64,000 nucleotides of DNA from Gonium pectorale (Eukaryota > Chlorophyta > Chlorophyceae > Chlamydomonadales > Volvocaceae). Position 1 is the first letter of the stretch, and every line of letters begins with the position of its first letter. The stretch covers positions 3,633,828 through 3,697,827 of the forward strand of contig LSYV01000002.1 in assembly GCA_001584585.1 (NCBI GenBank), read 5' to 3'. Below are positions 43,302 to 54,988 of the stretch, one piece after another. The notes beneath the pieces are model-generated. The model saw only the letters and a list, made by a program, of their open reading frames with translations. It made no database searches and was not told the DNA's origin. Position numbers and translations under genes: made by a program.

Positions 43302-44762
43302 CTACTTGGCGACCCACGGCTGGCCGTTCACGTCCACCGGGCTGTCCAGCTTCCGCAGCTGCGGCACGGACCATGGGTACTCCTTGACCAGCGCCCACTC
43401 GACAGGCCGCCCAAAGTTTCTCTGCATGCGTTCAGCGCGTTTGGAAAGCGGGGCGGCGTCAAAACACTCCATGCAAACAGCCCACAGACGCCCTTGATGC
43501 ATGGGAAGGCGTGATCGAAGTAGTGCATGTAGCTGCACGGCACGACATGCTCCATGCAGGTGCAAAAGCGTGACAGCTTTACGCAGCAGGGCTCCGCGTC
43601 AAGCTGTCACGCTATCTCGTGTGACTGCCATACGCGTGCTTTCCGCGTGCGACGCAAGTCTGTACACGCCGGCCGCGTTGAGAGCTGCTGGTACGGCAGT
43701 AGATACGTTGAGGCGCACCTTGAATCCGTCTGTGAACGCGCGCTGGGCCTCCTTGAACTCGGGAGTCGAGAAGCTCAGCCGCGGGTCCGAGTCCTTGGTC
43801 ATGTCTTGCAGCTTCGATGTAGTGAGGAACACAAGTAGGAGGGATTAGCTTGCACTGTCGCGAACATGACCTCAACAGCTCATCTGCAAGTTACCAGTGA
43901 CAATCGAGGCAACGTCCCAAGCAACGGAACTGTCGCGCTGTGTTGTACTGTCGTACCAGAGCTGAATCGCATAGGGCACAACGGCGCCACCCGCCATGGC
44001 AAGCCACATTCTAGGGAGTGCCTCTCCATGCGGTGTGCCTCCCCTGGCCACCTGACATGTGCGGTTTGCGTGTAGGGACTGAGGCCCTTGCAGAACCCGA
44101 TGGTAGCCCAACGATGGGCGAAGATTACTTGATGTACGGCAGGGTAGGTGAGGACTAGATGACGTGGAAGGCCTGGCAGGGTGGCACGGTGACCACGCAC
44201 GAAACACACCCGCACGCCACGCGGGTCTACCTTCTTCAGCTGGGAGCGCATCTCGCTCAGCAACTCCTGCTGCTCGCGGTCGCCCGGATCGGCGCGGCGC
44301 TCGAAGCCTTCCTGCAGGCACGCAAAAGTAGCGCGGTTGCCGCCATCCTGCTAAGTTGTTACGCAGCAGCGAGGGGGAGGACGCGCAAGTACGAGTACGC
44401 CGGCGTTGAGCGAGCCGGGGGAACGCAGGGGACGTGGAAGCCGGGGCCTCCGGTGGCTTGCAGGGCCACGTATGCCCATGCCGCACGAGCACAGATGGCT
44501 GGGCCGCAACGGCTGCGAGGCGGCTACGAGGGCTGCTGTGCAGGACAGCTCGCTATAGCGTCCAGGCGTCTTCTGGTCCCAAGTCGTGTCGCTGCTGTGT
44601 TTGGGTTGGATACCACTCGATGGGTCGCACCAAGGCCATACGCAGCTGGCCCCGCTGCCTATGATGTTTGAGGTTCATCGGCCGAGCCCCGCACGACTGC
44701 GCGACAGACCGCATTGACACATGACGCGTGCACCAGAGAGAGGCACCCACCAGATTGTCCAT
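43302..44762 (-). CDS. Small conserved-looking protein of unknown function (101 aa)
   Basis: Four coding exons on the minus strand: 44762-44751, 44311-44231, 43811-43719 and 43421-43302, all phase 0. The first codes only MDNL and ends at a good donor (GTGGGT). The next encodes a charged helix (ERRADPGDREQQELLSEM...LKK), then DSDPRLSFSTPEFKEAQ, and finally NFGRPVEWALVKEYPWSVPQ with a Trp/Pro-rich C-terminus ending QPWVAK. There is no signal peptide or membrane segment. The middle and last exons have GC-rich third positions typical of genes here, and exon lengths are exact multiples of three, which supports a real gene. I do not recognise the family. The acceptor of exon 3 (ATCGAAG) is weak, and the 12-bp first exon is the least certain part. 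A small organellar or complex subunit is one guess. Confidence 0.58.
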
Positions 44763-45466
44763 GGTCAGTGATTTTACAGTCGAGTGCCTCGAGGTACAAG
44801 CAGGTCGTGAATGGGCCCAATAATCTGAAAGCGATACCAGAAGCCACTTATCTTCAGCAGATGTCTGCATTCCTTGCAGCAACGTAGCCTCTAGGGGACA
44901 CCGAGCACGGCACTGGCCCGTCCGTTGTCTCGTCTGGGAAGGCACGACAGCACTCCCCCCCAGCCCCCACGCAGCTGCCCAACCTCGCCGGCCAGCATAC
45001 AAAGGCCACGCCTCTGGGCTCTGCGTCCAATGATTGAAAGCCCGCCACGCAAAAAGAGCGAGCGGCCAAACTAGCCGCGCCCACCTCCTACACAACCGCG
45101 CGACATGCAGCGGGGCCAGCCAGGATGCCTCGCGTCGCGCATGCGGGTGCTGCTGGGTGCAGCATAGGGCGCTGCCATCGCGTCAGGCGCCTCATGCAGC
45201 AGGTAATTCATGGAGCGTGCACCCACTGAAGCCGTCTCTCCTGCCGGTTTGAAGGGGGCCTGAGGAGGGCACAGTCCATCCAGGTCGCTCAACCCCCGGC
45301 ATAGGGGTTATTGGAACCTCCCTTCGAGCCTAGGAGGCACCCACACAGCGGGCAAGCGGAACCGCGAGTGACTGCTGTTTCTCCGCCGGGGTGCCAACCG
45401 TCCACCCGCCGTCCTTGCATGGCCACCTCCTTGGCCAGTCCCCTCGTCTCAGCTGCGACAGCGCCT
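44763..45466. other. Intergenic between TSPO stop and orphan ATG
   Basis: No exon supported on either strand. A minus-strand TGTAA at 44774-44778 sits only about 12 bp before the orphan's ATG. It could be the TSPO transcript end, which would make the two transcripts abut or overlap. Confidence 0.45.
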
Positions 45467-47513
45467 TTAGATGTTGAGCTTGACGATGTCCCAGTTGAGC
45501 TTGGTGGCGATGCTGACCCAGATCTGAAGTGCATCGGCGCGAGGAACCAGGAGGGGGCACCGGGCACGTCAGGCTCTCGTTGTAACCCCATCACACAGCG
45601 CCAGGACATTGGCCGAGCGTCCGTCTGGCGTGCCGGTACGGTGACATTCGCGCGTAAGGCTATCAGCGGCGCCGCTGATGGGGCAGATCAGGCACTTGCG
45701 CAGCTACGAAAGGGCGCCGACATGCACACCAGTCAGTTTGCGGTGTGACCGCTGGTGCAGCGTCATGGTGAAGATGGCGGGTCGCAGCGCGTGACACCGA
45801 AACGCAATGACGCGAATTTTTTTGACGGTTGCGACATATAGTACAACTAGGCTACCGCTAAACCGTGAGGTTGGAGGGCTCACGGCGGGCTTGCACGCGG
45901 GGCGCACCTGCGTGGGGACCATCAGGTAGGCGGCGGCGGGGCTGACGGGGTAGAAGGCGGCGGCAGTGACGGCAATGCTGGCCCAGAAGGTATACATCCA
46001 CGGAAGGCTCTCCTTGAGCTTGCGCTGCCCGAAGAACACAACTGCGGCGGCCACGCAGGGGGGAGGGGGTAATACGGAATGGGAAACGGGGGGAGGGGGG
46101 AGGGGGGTTGCGCGCGTTTGCAAAGGCGGCAGTCCGCTGGCTCCCTCGGCTCTCAAACCGGCAGCCTCGGAAGCAGAGCTGCGAATCTATCCAGAGGCTC
46201 GACCATGGGCTGAGGTTGCATGGCCGCCCACCGCCACTGCCACACGGGGGGCACGCATGGCACGATCCACAGCAAACGCCAGCGGGCTGAGCCCGAGCTT
46301 GGATGTCCCCCACCTGCCCTCCCTCCCTCCCGGCTCGCTGCCCGGCTCCCGCCGCCTACCGTTCCACCAGTTGCCGAGCCCCATGTGGACCGCCATGGCC
46401 GTGAGCGGGAAGGCCAGCGCCCGGGCGGAGGGGGCCTTGGTCCACACCAGCCACAGCGCCACCTGGGGGCCGGTGGCCGGAGGGTCGGGCGGTGAGCGAG
46501 CCGCGTCAGCAGGTGTTGGGCGTTAGTTGCGTTGGGGTGGGTGGCAAGCTTCCGAGCCGGGGGTGCGAAGGGGCGGACCGTGCACATGTTTGAAAGAGTC
46601 CGTGTGAGACGGTTGGGTATGCGTGCGAGCTGAGGACCGGAAGGCGGCATGGATCGCCCGCGTGGTGGGTTCGAGCGTACACGTAGCGTCGGGGGCGACA
46701 GGCAGCGTCATGTGGGTTTCGCCTCCACCCTTGGCCATGCGCAGTCGGGGGCCGCTTGGGGGAGAACCAGATACACAGCTTGGAGTTACCACAAACAGCA
46801 GGCCGCATCCAGGGTGGCCGTCATGCGCGAGGCCGTCTGGGACGGTGTGCTGGCGTCAGAGGCCGTTCTACCCACTAGCTAGCCATGACCCCCTGAGGCA
46901 GACGGCCTCACCGACTGCATCAGCTTGAGCGGGATCCACACGAGCGGGAAGACGTAGTTGGGTGGCGTCCACCTGGTGTGTGAGCGCGGGAGGCCAAGGG
47001 TGTCCATGTGGACTGGGAGGTAACGGGCAAGAATCGGCCAGGCATGCACAAGCCAAGAGCCAACCTTTCCCACCTAGCCAACGGTAACCTGCACACTGTC
47101 CGCGCGCGCAAGGCGAAGAACCCTCTAACTCAATGTAAAAAAACTCACTTGGGCTTTTTGAGGGCCTTGTACCAGGTGGGGTCGAATGTGGGCACCAACC
47201 GCTGGACTCCTGCACGCAGGGGGTGGAACGTGTTGAGGGGAACAGGTCAGCGGCCAAGACCAGGGCTGTTGGTATGGCTTGCAGGGCGCGGCACGACCGG
47301 TTGTGGTTGCGGACACGTACCAAACACGACGGCCGCACTGCCGACAAGGGAAGCAGCGTTCTGGGCCGTGGGCCTGTCGCATGTGGTGAAGGGGCAGGTC
47401 TCAGTGATGGGCTTGCCGGGGGGCTCGCCATCTTCGCCATGAACAATCACGGCATGGCCACCCAGCCGGGTTTCTCACCCTGTCAGGAGCTCTAAAAGCC
47501 CTCGCGAAGCCAT
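45467..47513 (-). CDS. TSPO: TSPO/MBR (tryptophan-rich sensory protein) family membrane protein
   Basis: Seven exons on the minus strand: 47513-47479, 47373-47321, 47209-47149, 46972-46912, 46462-46360, 46041-45908 and 45523-45467; 167 aa, the usual TSPO size. The family is a five-helix membrane protein that binds tetrapyrroles and sterols, in mitochondrial outer membrane, ER/Golgi or bacterial envelope. Visible are TM1 (AASLVGSAAVVFGGV), the loop PTFDPTWYKALKKPKWTPPN, TM2 (YVFPLVWIPLKLMQSV), TM3 (ALAFPLTAMAVHMGLGNWWN), the signature NWWNVVFFGQRKL, TM4 (WASIAVTAAAFYPVS) and TM5 (YLMVPTQIWVSIATKLNW). The N-terminus is short (MASRGLLELLTG), with no transit peptide. The 35-bp first exon was chosen because it ends at a GTGAGA donor in the right phase; a start inside 47450-47373 is the alternative. 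Confidence 0.92.
46055..46095 (-). repeat. Dispersed repeat, family 1 (partial, TSPO intron)
   Basis: The reverse complement reads CGTTTCCCATTCCGTATTAC followed by C-runs, the same 3' half as in 24558-24600 and 32340-32365. It lies just upstream of the exon 6 acceptor. Confidence 0.6.
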
Positions 47514-48481
47514 GGTACTCTACCCGGACTACAGGTGGTGTGGACCCAAAAGCCCCAGTGTCCGTGAGCCTATAATGCAAGTACTTGTCGGGCTAACTAA
47601 ACAGGAACTGTGAAGCAATTATCAGCTCTGTGTCAATATTCTTTTGGAGCAAGCAGTGCCTTTCTGCCATCCCTCATTACGGCAAATGTCCCGACCTCAA
47701 CAAATCATTGCCCCGGTGCGCACATAGAGCGCCAGTTGCAGCCATATGCTCGTTGGGCTCGATCGATGAATTCGGGTCTGTCGCCGGCCTTCAGGACCCT
47801 TGGGTCGCCCCCGCACCGAAATACCCGAAACGAGCCCCCCGCCCCCCACCACCCCAACCCCACGCCTACCCAACGCTAACTCAGGAATGTGGCACAAAGT
47901 GTGCATTTTTGAGCCACCAGCATGCATACACGGTGCGTGCCTAAGGCGATGGGGCTTCGGACCCCCCTGAGGCCTCGTCAAAGGCTTAGTCATGGCTTCG
48001 TCGCGTGCCCGTGCCATCGCCGGGGCCCCCCTGCTGGTTGAGCCACCCGGGATGAGGCCAAATCTCTACGCTCTGAGTGCTACTGGGCGTGATGCTTATG
48101 ATGCAGGGCAAAGCCGTGAGGGGCAAAGCAGGGTCGGCAGGGCCAGCCCTGGGCAAGTTGGATCTGGTTGGAGCGAAGCAGGTTGAGAGATGAAATTGGC
48201 GCACATCAGACGAGAGCACCACTGCAAGCTGCGAGCTCCCCGCAGGCCCAACCCTCCCGCCACGAACGTGCAGTACCGTACGGCGTGTATGGTATGGCGC
48301 AATGGCGGTGTACGCCCGGGTGTACGCCCGGCCTGTTCCACTTCAATTCCTTGCTCCAGCTGTAATGTAGCCCGTCTACAATGAAAAATGGGAGTATGAC
48401 TGTCTCTCGCCTCTCGATTACAAACGGTTTGTCGATGCAGCACGCTGTTGAGTGAATGTAATCAACAAGCGCCCAAGGGCA
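47514..48481. promoter_or_regulatory. Divergent intergenic region, TSPO / EF-hand-like gene
   Basis: 968 bp between the two ATGs on opposite strands, holding both promoters. No coding exon and no obvious TATA element were recognised. Confidence 0.45.
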
Positions 48482-51400
48482 ATGGACCCCGCGTTACTGC
48501 CAAACAAGGGGTTGGCTGGGGACGCAAAAAGCATAACCGCTCGCGCATACTTATCGCAAGAAGCGAAAACGGACATCGAGGAGATATATGGCTACTTGGA
48601 CCCTGCGCGCAAGGGTATGTTCCTTCATGTTCCGTTGGAAAATCGAGGGCTGACTTCGCACCCTTTACCTACCACAATTAACAATCGAATGTTTCTATCA
48701 AACGCAGGCTATTTCACAGACCAGGAGCTCCATGCCGCGCTCAACGATGCCGTGGGGAAGCCCGTCAGGTGCCGGGAGCCTCCACTGACACGCATTTCGA
48801 CTGCTATTAGGGCTTTGCTGGGGGGGGGGGCAGTCAGGCACCTCGGGCGTATGCATATGTATAAGGGGGGAGGAGTGGCGGGCGGGAGGGACGGGGCGGG
48901 GTTGGGGGCAGCGGGTCGGCCACGGCTGCGGGCTCTTCGCATCCACACGCCCCGTCCTTGCGAACTTCGGGCCTCTGTTGTGGAGGCAAAGTTATATAAG
49001 TGTGCGGAGCGGGCTCCCGGGGCTATCTACCGCCCGTGCTCTTGACGTCCCCCGCCCAGTAAGACGCCGTCTCGCTACGTTTGCCCAGTCCACCCCACGC
49101 GTGCTCAACCGCATCCCTCCCAACCAACCCATTCGATGCCTTCGCAGCGCAAGGGTCGTCCGCGCGCTGGCGGCTCGCATGGACGGCAGCGGCCACGGCG
49201 GGGCGCAGGTGCTGCACCACGACTTCCTCGAGTACATGGCGCAGAAGATGCTGCTGTCGGAGCCGTACGACGAGCTGATGCGGAGCGAGCAGGCACCGCT
49301 GATGCGGGAGGTGGTGAGCCGACTGGTGACCCAGGGGGCTCGGCGGCTGCGGCGGGTATGGCGTAAGGGGCGCTACCTCACCTACAGGTTGTGGCCGCCC
49401 CCAATGGAGCGCCGTCAGTCCGACAATCGGGAGTGCCAGTGCTGCCAGTGTACGGCACCTTCTTCTGCCGCCGGCTGGGAGACGACCCGTAACGTCTCGT
49501 CTCTTGCGACCGGCCCGGGATCCGTGGCCGCATGCAGGGCAGCAAGGTGTACGAGGTGCTGGAGCTGTTCAAGCGCCGCCAGATGCTCAAGGACGCCATG
49601 GGGGTGGGTCGCCTTGCCAGTGCGCACCTGTGTGACGCCGTGCCGGGCCCCGCCGGAGCGCGCTCCCCGGCTGAGCAGCTGGCAGCTCCCCGTCGTGCGT
49701 CACGTTCCGAAAGGAGGGGGGCACATGCGCAAAGAGTGCACGCTGAGTCCAGCTCCAGTTGCCCTCGTCGCATCCCCCGTCACCCGCGGATGCCCCTTTC
49801 CCTACCCCCCTTTCTCCGCCCCCAATAACACCCCGGTAACCCGAAGCCACCAACGCCCACCTTCCCCCCCAGGGTGGGGACGGCATCAAGCGCCTGCTCA
49901 AGCTCACGCACGCGCCGTCGCAGCGGCCCGCCCGCCGCAAGGGCCCGCAGGGGCAGACGCGCGGCGGCGGCAGCGCCGCAGCCAGCGCCCTGACCAGCCG
50001 CAACCCGAGCGCGCGCACGCTCTCGCCCGGGAAGGCCGCCACCGGGATGGATGTGGCGGGCGGCAGCTCCCTGCGGCGGCGGCGACTGGACCGCAGTCTC
50101 AGTGTGGCCAGCACCGCCGCCTCCCAGGCGACCAGCGCCAGCCCCCGGACCAGCACCAATGGCTTTGCGGGTCCGAGTGCGGCCCAGAGCCCGGGGGTGG
50201 GCGCGGGCGCAGGCCCAGCGGCTGGGGGCGCTTCGGGCGCGTCCACGCCTCGCATGATGGCTCGGGCGGCTGGCAGCCCCATGTCGCGCCTGGCGTCTGC
50301 TACCTTTGGCCAGCAGCCGGTGGGATCGGCAAGGCAGGGAGTCAGCGGCAGCGGCGCGGGGGCCCTGACGGCCGAAGAGGCGGAGCGCGCGGCGCGGGTG
50401 TCGCTGGTGGCGACGGCGGCAGCCGCCGTCGCGCGGCCTCCGGACCTGCTGGTTCCGGCGCAGGTGGGCGGGGAGGAGCACACGTTCGCCGTCCGCAGGG
50501 TGGGTGCCCCCGCGCAGGGTGCACCCGCAGAGGCCACGACGGCGGCTGCAGCGGCGGCATCCGGGGCCGGGGCCGGGGTCAGCCCGGGGCGCAGCAGCCA
50601 GCGGCTGTGGTCCGCCGTCGCGCCGAGCGCCCGCGGCTCGGCCGCGGGGCTGGGCCGGCCCTCCACCGCGTCCTCGGCGGCTGCGCCCCGGCCGTCGAGC
50701 GCCATGGCGGCCAGCGCCACCAGCGTACGTAGCCTGGTGACGAGCGGAGGCGGCGCCGCCGCGCTGGGGACACCGCCCCCCTGCTGGCGCTCACCGGAGC
50801 TGTTGGCGAAGGTGCTCGACTGCCTGAGCCAGCAGGGCCTGAGGGACCCGCAGCTGCACGCCGTTGCACTGGCGCTGGGGCTGGGCCTGGGGCCGGCAGT
50901 CCCCGACGGCGCCGCTGGCGGGCAAGGCCAGGGTCCGGATCAGGATCAGGAGCATGAGGGACATGCCCGCGCGTACATCACGACGGCCTGGAGCTCCGCT
51001 TCGGCCGGCACGTCGAAGAAGTTGCTGGTGCCGGGGGTGGAGTCGGGGCCACTGGCGGCTGAGGACGGGGCGGCGGCTGCCGCCGAGGCGCCCCAAACCG
51101 GCGCGCCGGGCGCGTCGGAGCTGGGACAGCCGCGCGAGGCGGCTGAGGGCTGGATGCGCAGTGGCGGCGGAGCTGGCGCCGCGCGCGGCGGCGTGCCGAA
51201 CGTGCTGCTTGGGACGCCGTCGGCGGAGGCGGTGGTCCTGGACGTGACGGGTGAGGCTGTCGTCCGTTATCTGCACGGCCCGAGTGCGGGCTTTAACAAC
51301 TGGGCGTGAGGGGATTGCATGAGGGGGTGAAGGAGTGAGGGGGTGAGGCAGTGAGGGGTTGCCCTGCATGGCGTCGCGCCGGCGCAGACGTGCCGAATAC

Positions 51401-54400
51401 CCCTATAGGTCGGTTACACCCTACCGTAGCACCGTCTCAACGCATTTGCGCCGCATCCTGCCCTGTCCACGCTCTCCAGGCCCAATCGAGTCCGACCCGC
51501 TGCTGGCCAAGCTGCCGGACTGGGTGCGCAAGCGGCTGGGGCTGCCGACCGCGCCGGCGGCGCAGCAGGCCCCGGCGCCCGTACAGGCCGCTGCCTCACC
51601 CGCGGCCGACACGCGCGGCGCACGGCGAGCCGCCTCCGCCTCCATCTCCGCACCCCGCAATGCGGAGTCTGCAGGCGGCTACGGCGGCGCCGTGGCGAGG
51701 GGCCCGCTGCGCTCCTCCACCAGCAACAACAACAGCGCGTCCGTGTCGGCGTCGGAGGCGCAGGCCGCCGCCTGGGAGTCCTCCCTGCGTGACGTCGACG
51801 GCGGCAGCGCCAGCGACGTCGGCGCGTCCACCCTGTACAGCATCCCGACCAACCCCCCGTCCGTTGGGGAGCCCAGCACAGGCCCGGCCACGCCCCCGCG
51901 CCCGCCCGGCAGCCGGCCGCTGTCGGGGCGCAGCGCCGCCAGCTTGGGGCGCTACGTGCCGTTTGGCGGCGACACGGCAGCCGTGGTAGCGGAGGAGGGC
52001 GGGGAGGAGGACGGCCAGCAGGCGCTCGGCGGCGGGGCAGCGGCGGCAGGGTCGGAGCTCCTCCTGCCGGCGTCGCCCAAGAGCTGGCTGCCTTCCTCGC
52101 CGTCGCCGCTGCGGCGATCGAGCCTGGGCTCACAGGAAGGCGGCCACGGAGCCACTGCCGCTGCAGGCGCCGGGCGGCCGCGCAGCGCCTCACCGTCGCC
52201 CTGCCCTTCACCGCATCCCGAGGTCTCCTTGCGAAGACCCTCTTCCGCCTCCGCTGCGCTCTCCGGCCGCGCGACGCCGGTCATACTGGCGGCCCCTGCG
52301 CAGTCACCCTCGCCCTGGCCGGTGCTGGCGCTGTCGGCGCCGCCGGCCGCGGAGGCGCAGCCACCCAGGGACATGGGGGCCTGCTACGGCACCGCCTCAA
52401 AGCGCCGGAGCACAGCGGCGTGGCTGGCCGCGGCGGACGATGCCGCGCCGGCGGACGCGCAGGCGACAGCCGCTGGCGCCGAGGAGGCTGGCGTGACGGG
52501 CGGCGACCCGTGTCCGGCCACTCGCGAGGACTGGGCCGCGGCGGAGCTCTCCAGGCGGTCCAGTGCCGGTGGCAGCGACGCGGGGGATGGTGAGGAGGGG
52601 CTACCCCAGCCGCGGGGGTTCCCCGCCGAGAGCGGTGTTGCCCGGCCGGACCCGACGGAGCGACCGCGGGATCAGCATANNNNNNNNNNNNNNNNNNNNN
52701 NNNNNNNNNNNNNNNNNNNNNNNNNNNNNNNNNNNNNNNNNNNNNNNNNNNNNNNNNNNNNNNNNNNNNNNNNNNNNNNNNNNNNNNNNNNNNNNNNNNN
52801 NNNNNNNNNNNNNNNNNNNNNNNNNNNNNNNNNNNNNNNNNNNNNNNNNNNNNNNNNNNNNNNNNNNNNNNNNNNNNNNNNNNNNNNNNNNNNNNNNNNN
52901 NNNNNNNNNNNNNNNNNNNNNNNNNNNNNNNNNNNNNNNNNNNNNNNNNNNNNNNNNNNNNNNNNNNNNNNNNNNNNNNNNNNNNNNNNNNNNNNNNNNN
53001 NNNNNNNNNNNNNNNNNNNNNNNNNNNNNNNNNNNNNNNNNNNNNNNNNNNNNNNNNNNNNNNNNNNNNNNNNNNNNNNNNNNNNNNNNNNNNNNNNNNN
53101 NNNNNNNNNNNNNNNNNNNNNNNNNNNNNNNNNNNNNNNNNNNNNNNNNNNNNNNNNNNNNNNNNNNNNNNNNNNNNNNNNNNNNNNNNNNNNNNNNNCC
53201 GCTCGCGCTGTCGAACCCCATGGGCCGGGTGGCCGGGCATCTCGGCGGTGGTCACCAGCCCCGGCGAGCTGCGCGAGGGCACCGGGCCGGGCGACCGGCC
53301 GCGTGCGGTGGCGGCTCCAGCAGCCAGCCCTCTCGGACGGCCAGTCACCCAGCCGGCAGTCCAGGCGGACGTCCGCGGGGTCGCGCCCGTCCTCACGCGC
53401 GCGGTCGCCCTCGCCGTCCTCCCGCGGCCCCGGCGCCAGCAGCATCGCGGCGGAGGGCGGAGTGCGGACGTACCCCGGGCCGCCCTTCCTGACGGCGCCG
53501 GCGCCCCTGTCGCCAGGCATGCCGCCGTCCGCGTTCCAGGTCGTCGCGGCGGCGGAGGCGGCGCTGGCGGAGGCGGCGGCCGCTGGCGGCGATGGAGCCG
53601 CCACCGCCGCCGCCGCGACGATGCCGGCTGCTAGGCCTCAGTCCGGGACCCGCTGGTCGGTGGAGTACACGAGCCCAGGTGGTTCGGAGGGCGGCGGCCG
53701 CCGCTCGCCCTCGGTGCACCTCAACCGCGCGTCGCTGCTCCGCCTCAACTCGCTCTACGGTGGGCCGGAGGCCCAGGCGGCCGCCGGCGCTGCGCGGGGG
53801 GTGCCCGGCAGCTCCGCCGCGGCGCGCGAGCTGGCGACACGGGAGGTGCTCCGGTCACTCTCCAGCCAGGCGCTGGGAGGCACCGGCAGCGGGAGTTGGA
53901 GCGGGAGCGGCAGTGCAGCGGCGGCACAGGGGACCCGTGGGACGGTGTCCTCGAGGTTGGGCTCCTTGGGCGGAGCCACCGCGCAGCCCGCTGCCGGGCA
54001 GCCGCTGCCGGCCGCGCCCATGCGGGCCAGCTGGACGGCACCGGGAGCTCTGGCCCCTGCGCCCCATGCCCGCCCCACCTCCGCCTCCGCCGCGGTCTCA
54101 GCCCAACCCGCGCCTGCCCACGTGCTGCCGACGGATGTGCTCGCTTTCGGGCGCCAGCTGAGGACGATGGTGGCCAAGATGTCGTGCGAGAGCGCCGCCG
54201 CGTCGCGACCGGCCTCGGCCGGGCCGCAGCGACCCACCTCTGCCACGCGGCCAGCTTCAGCTTCCCGCCACTCCTACATCGCCGCTGCAGTAGCCTCGCC
54301 GCCGGTGACGTCCCGGCCCGCCTCGGCCCGGAGGAGCGCCGTCAGCAGGCCCGGCTCCGCGCTGCTGACCCACAGGTCGGTCGATAGCCTCAGCCGGCCG

Positions 54401-54988
54401 CAGAGCGCCGGCAGCGCCGGCGCCCAGGCCTCCAGCCGCACGCGCCCCAGCATCGTCGCCCGCGTGCAGCGCCTCGATGGGGAGGTGGCGGACAGCTGCC
54501 TGTCGGCTGCGGCCGCGCCCACCGTGGCCGGCCCCGCCCGGTGCACCGCCTGTGAGAGCGTGAGTAAGCGAGCGCTGCTTGGGCCGCATCTCCTATTGCT
54601 GGACTCAGGGATGGGTACCCCGTCAGAGCCGACGTCCGAGTCGGGGACGCCGACGGCCCTGGCAGCCGCCGGCGCCGGCTCCGCGACTGCCGGTGCCGAC
54701 GAGCAGCAGCAGCAGCAGCTTGTGGGTGGCGGCGGCCGCGGTGGCGGTGAGGCCGGTGGGCGTGTGGGGAGCGCGAGCAGGGTGCGCATCGTGGACGTGC
54801 ACTCGAGGCCGCAGTCGGCTGGCGCGGAGGGCGCGGCGGCGGGTCAGGGGCAGGGTGGGGGCGAGGAGCGGCGGCGGCTGCAGGTGACGGGCCAGAGGGC
54901 GCTGCCGCCGGCCGCGCAGCAGGACGGCTCGGATGCCCCTCGTGGCGCCGCTGGCAAGGGGAGCGACTGGCGCAGCCTGGTGCGGTAG
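48482..54988 (+). CDS. Large EF-hand-like, RPxSA-repeat, low-complexity protein
   Basis: Exons: 48482-48614, 48708-48768, 49148-49313, 49388-49488, 49543-49603, 49873-51283 and 51480-54988; about 1813 codons including 173 unknown in the gap. Residues 20-65 form a degenerate EF-hand (IEEIYGYLDPARKG / YFTDQELHAALND). Then come HHDFLEYMAQKMLLSEPYDEL, TFFCRRLGDDP, VYEVLELFKRRQMLKD and DGIKRLLKLTHAPSQ. Most of the rest is Ala/Ser/Gly/Arg-rich and disordered, with islands SPELLAKVLDCLSQQGL and DPLLAKLPDWVRKRLGLP. Near the end is a cluster of RPxSA motifs (RPASA, RPTSA, RPGSA, RPQSA). Position 49490 has an in-frame TAA unless a 54-bp intron (49489-49542) is removed. The 51283 donor (CGA/GTGCGG) was picked because it alone joins the two long frames. 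Not assignable to a named family; such composition is common in ciliary or cytoskeletal algal proteins, which is only a guess. Confidence 0.72.
48993..48999 (+). promoter_or_regulatory. TATA-like element inside intron 2 of the EF-hand-like gene
   Basis: TATATAA in an otherwise GC-rich intron, about 155 bp before exon 3, which contains an in-frame ATG at 49179. A possible internal promoter; no other support. Confidence 0.3.
52680..53198. other. Assembly gap (519 N)
   Basis: Run of unknown bases inside the last exon of the EF-hand-like gene. The frame is open on both sides, but for about 120 bp after the gap a second frame (PGELREGTGPGDRPRAVAAP) looks at least as protein-like, so an indel or intron near the gap is possible. 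Confidence 0.98.

Noticed and set aside
46655..46685. tRNA T-arm-like GGGTTCGAGC
   Set aside because: No matching acceptor, D or anticodon stems around it.
49587..50720. 377-codon minus-strand frame
   Set aside because: Antisense mirror of a GC-rich coding exon; no start context or domain.
48978..50732. 584-codon plus-strand frame
   Set aside because: Correct only over exon 3 of the EF-hand-like gene; elsewhere it reads introns and the wrong frame of exon 6.
51284..51309. Stop TGA at 51307 or donor GGGC/GTGAGG as the end of exon 6 of the EF-hand-like gene
   Set aside because: The stop would leave a 3.5-kb open frame downstream without a start, and the GTGAGG donor puts the next exon out of frame. 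The CGA/GTGCGG donor at 51283 joins both frames.
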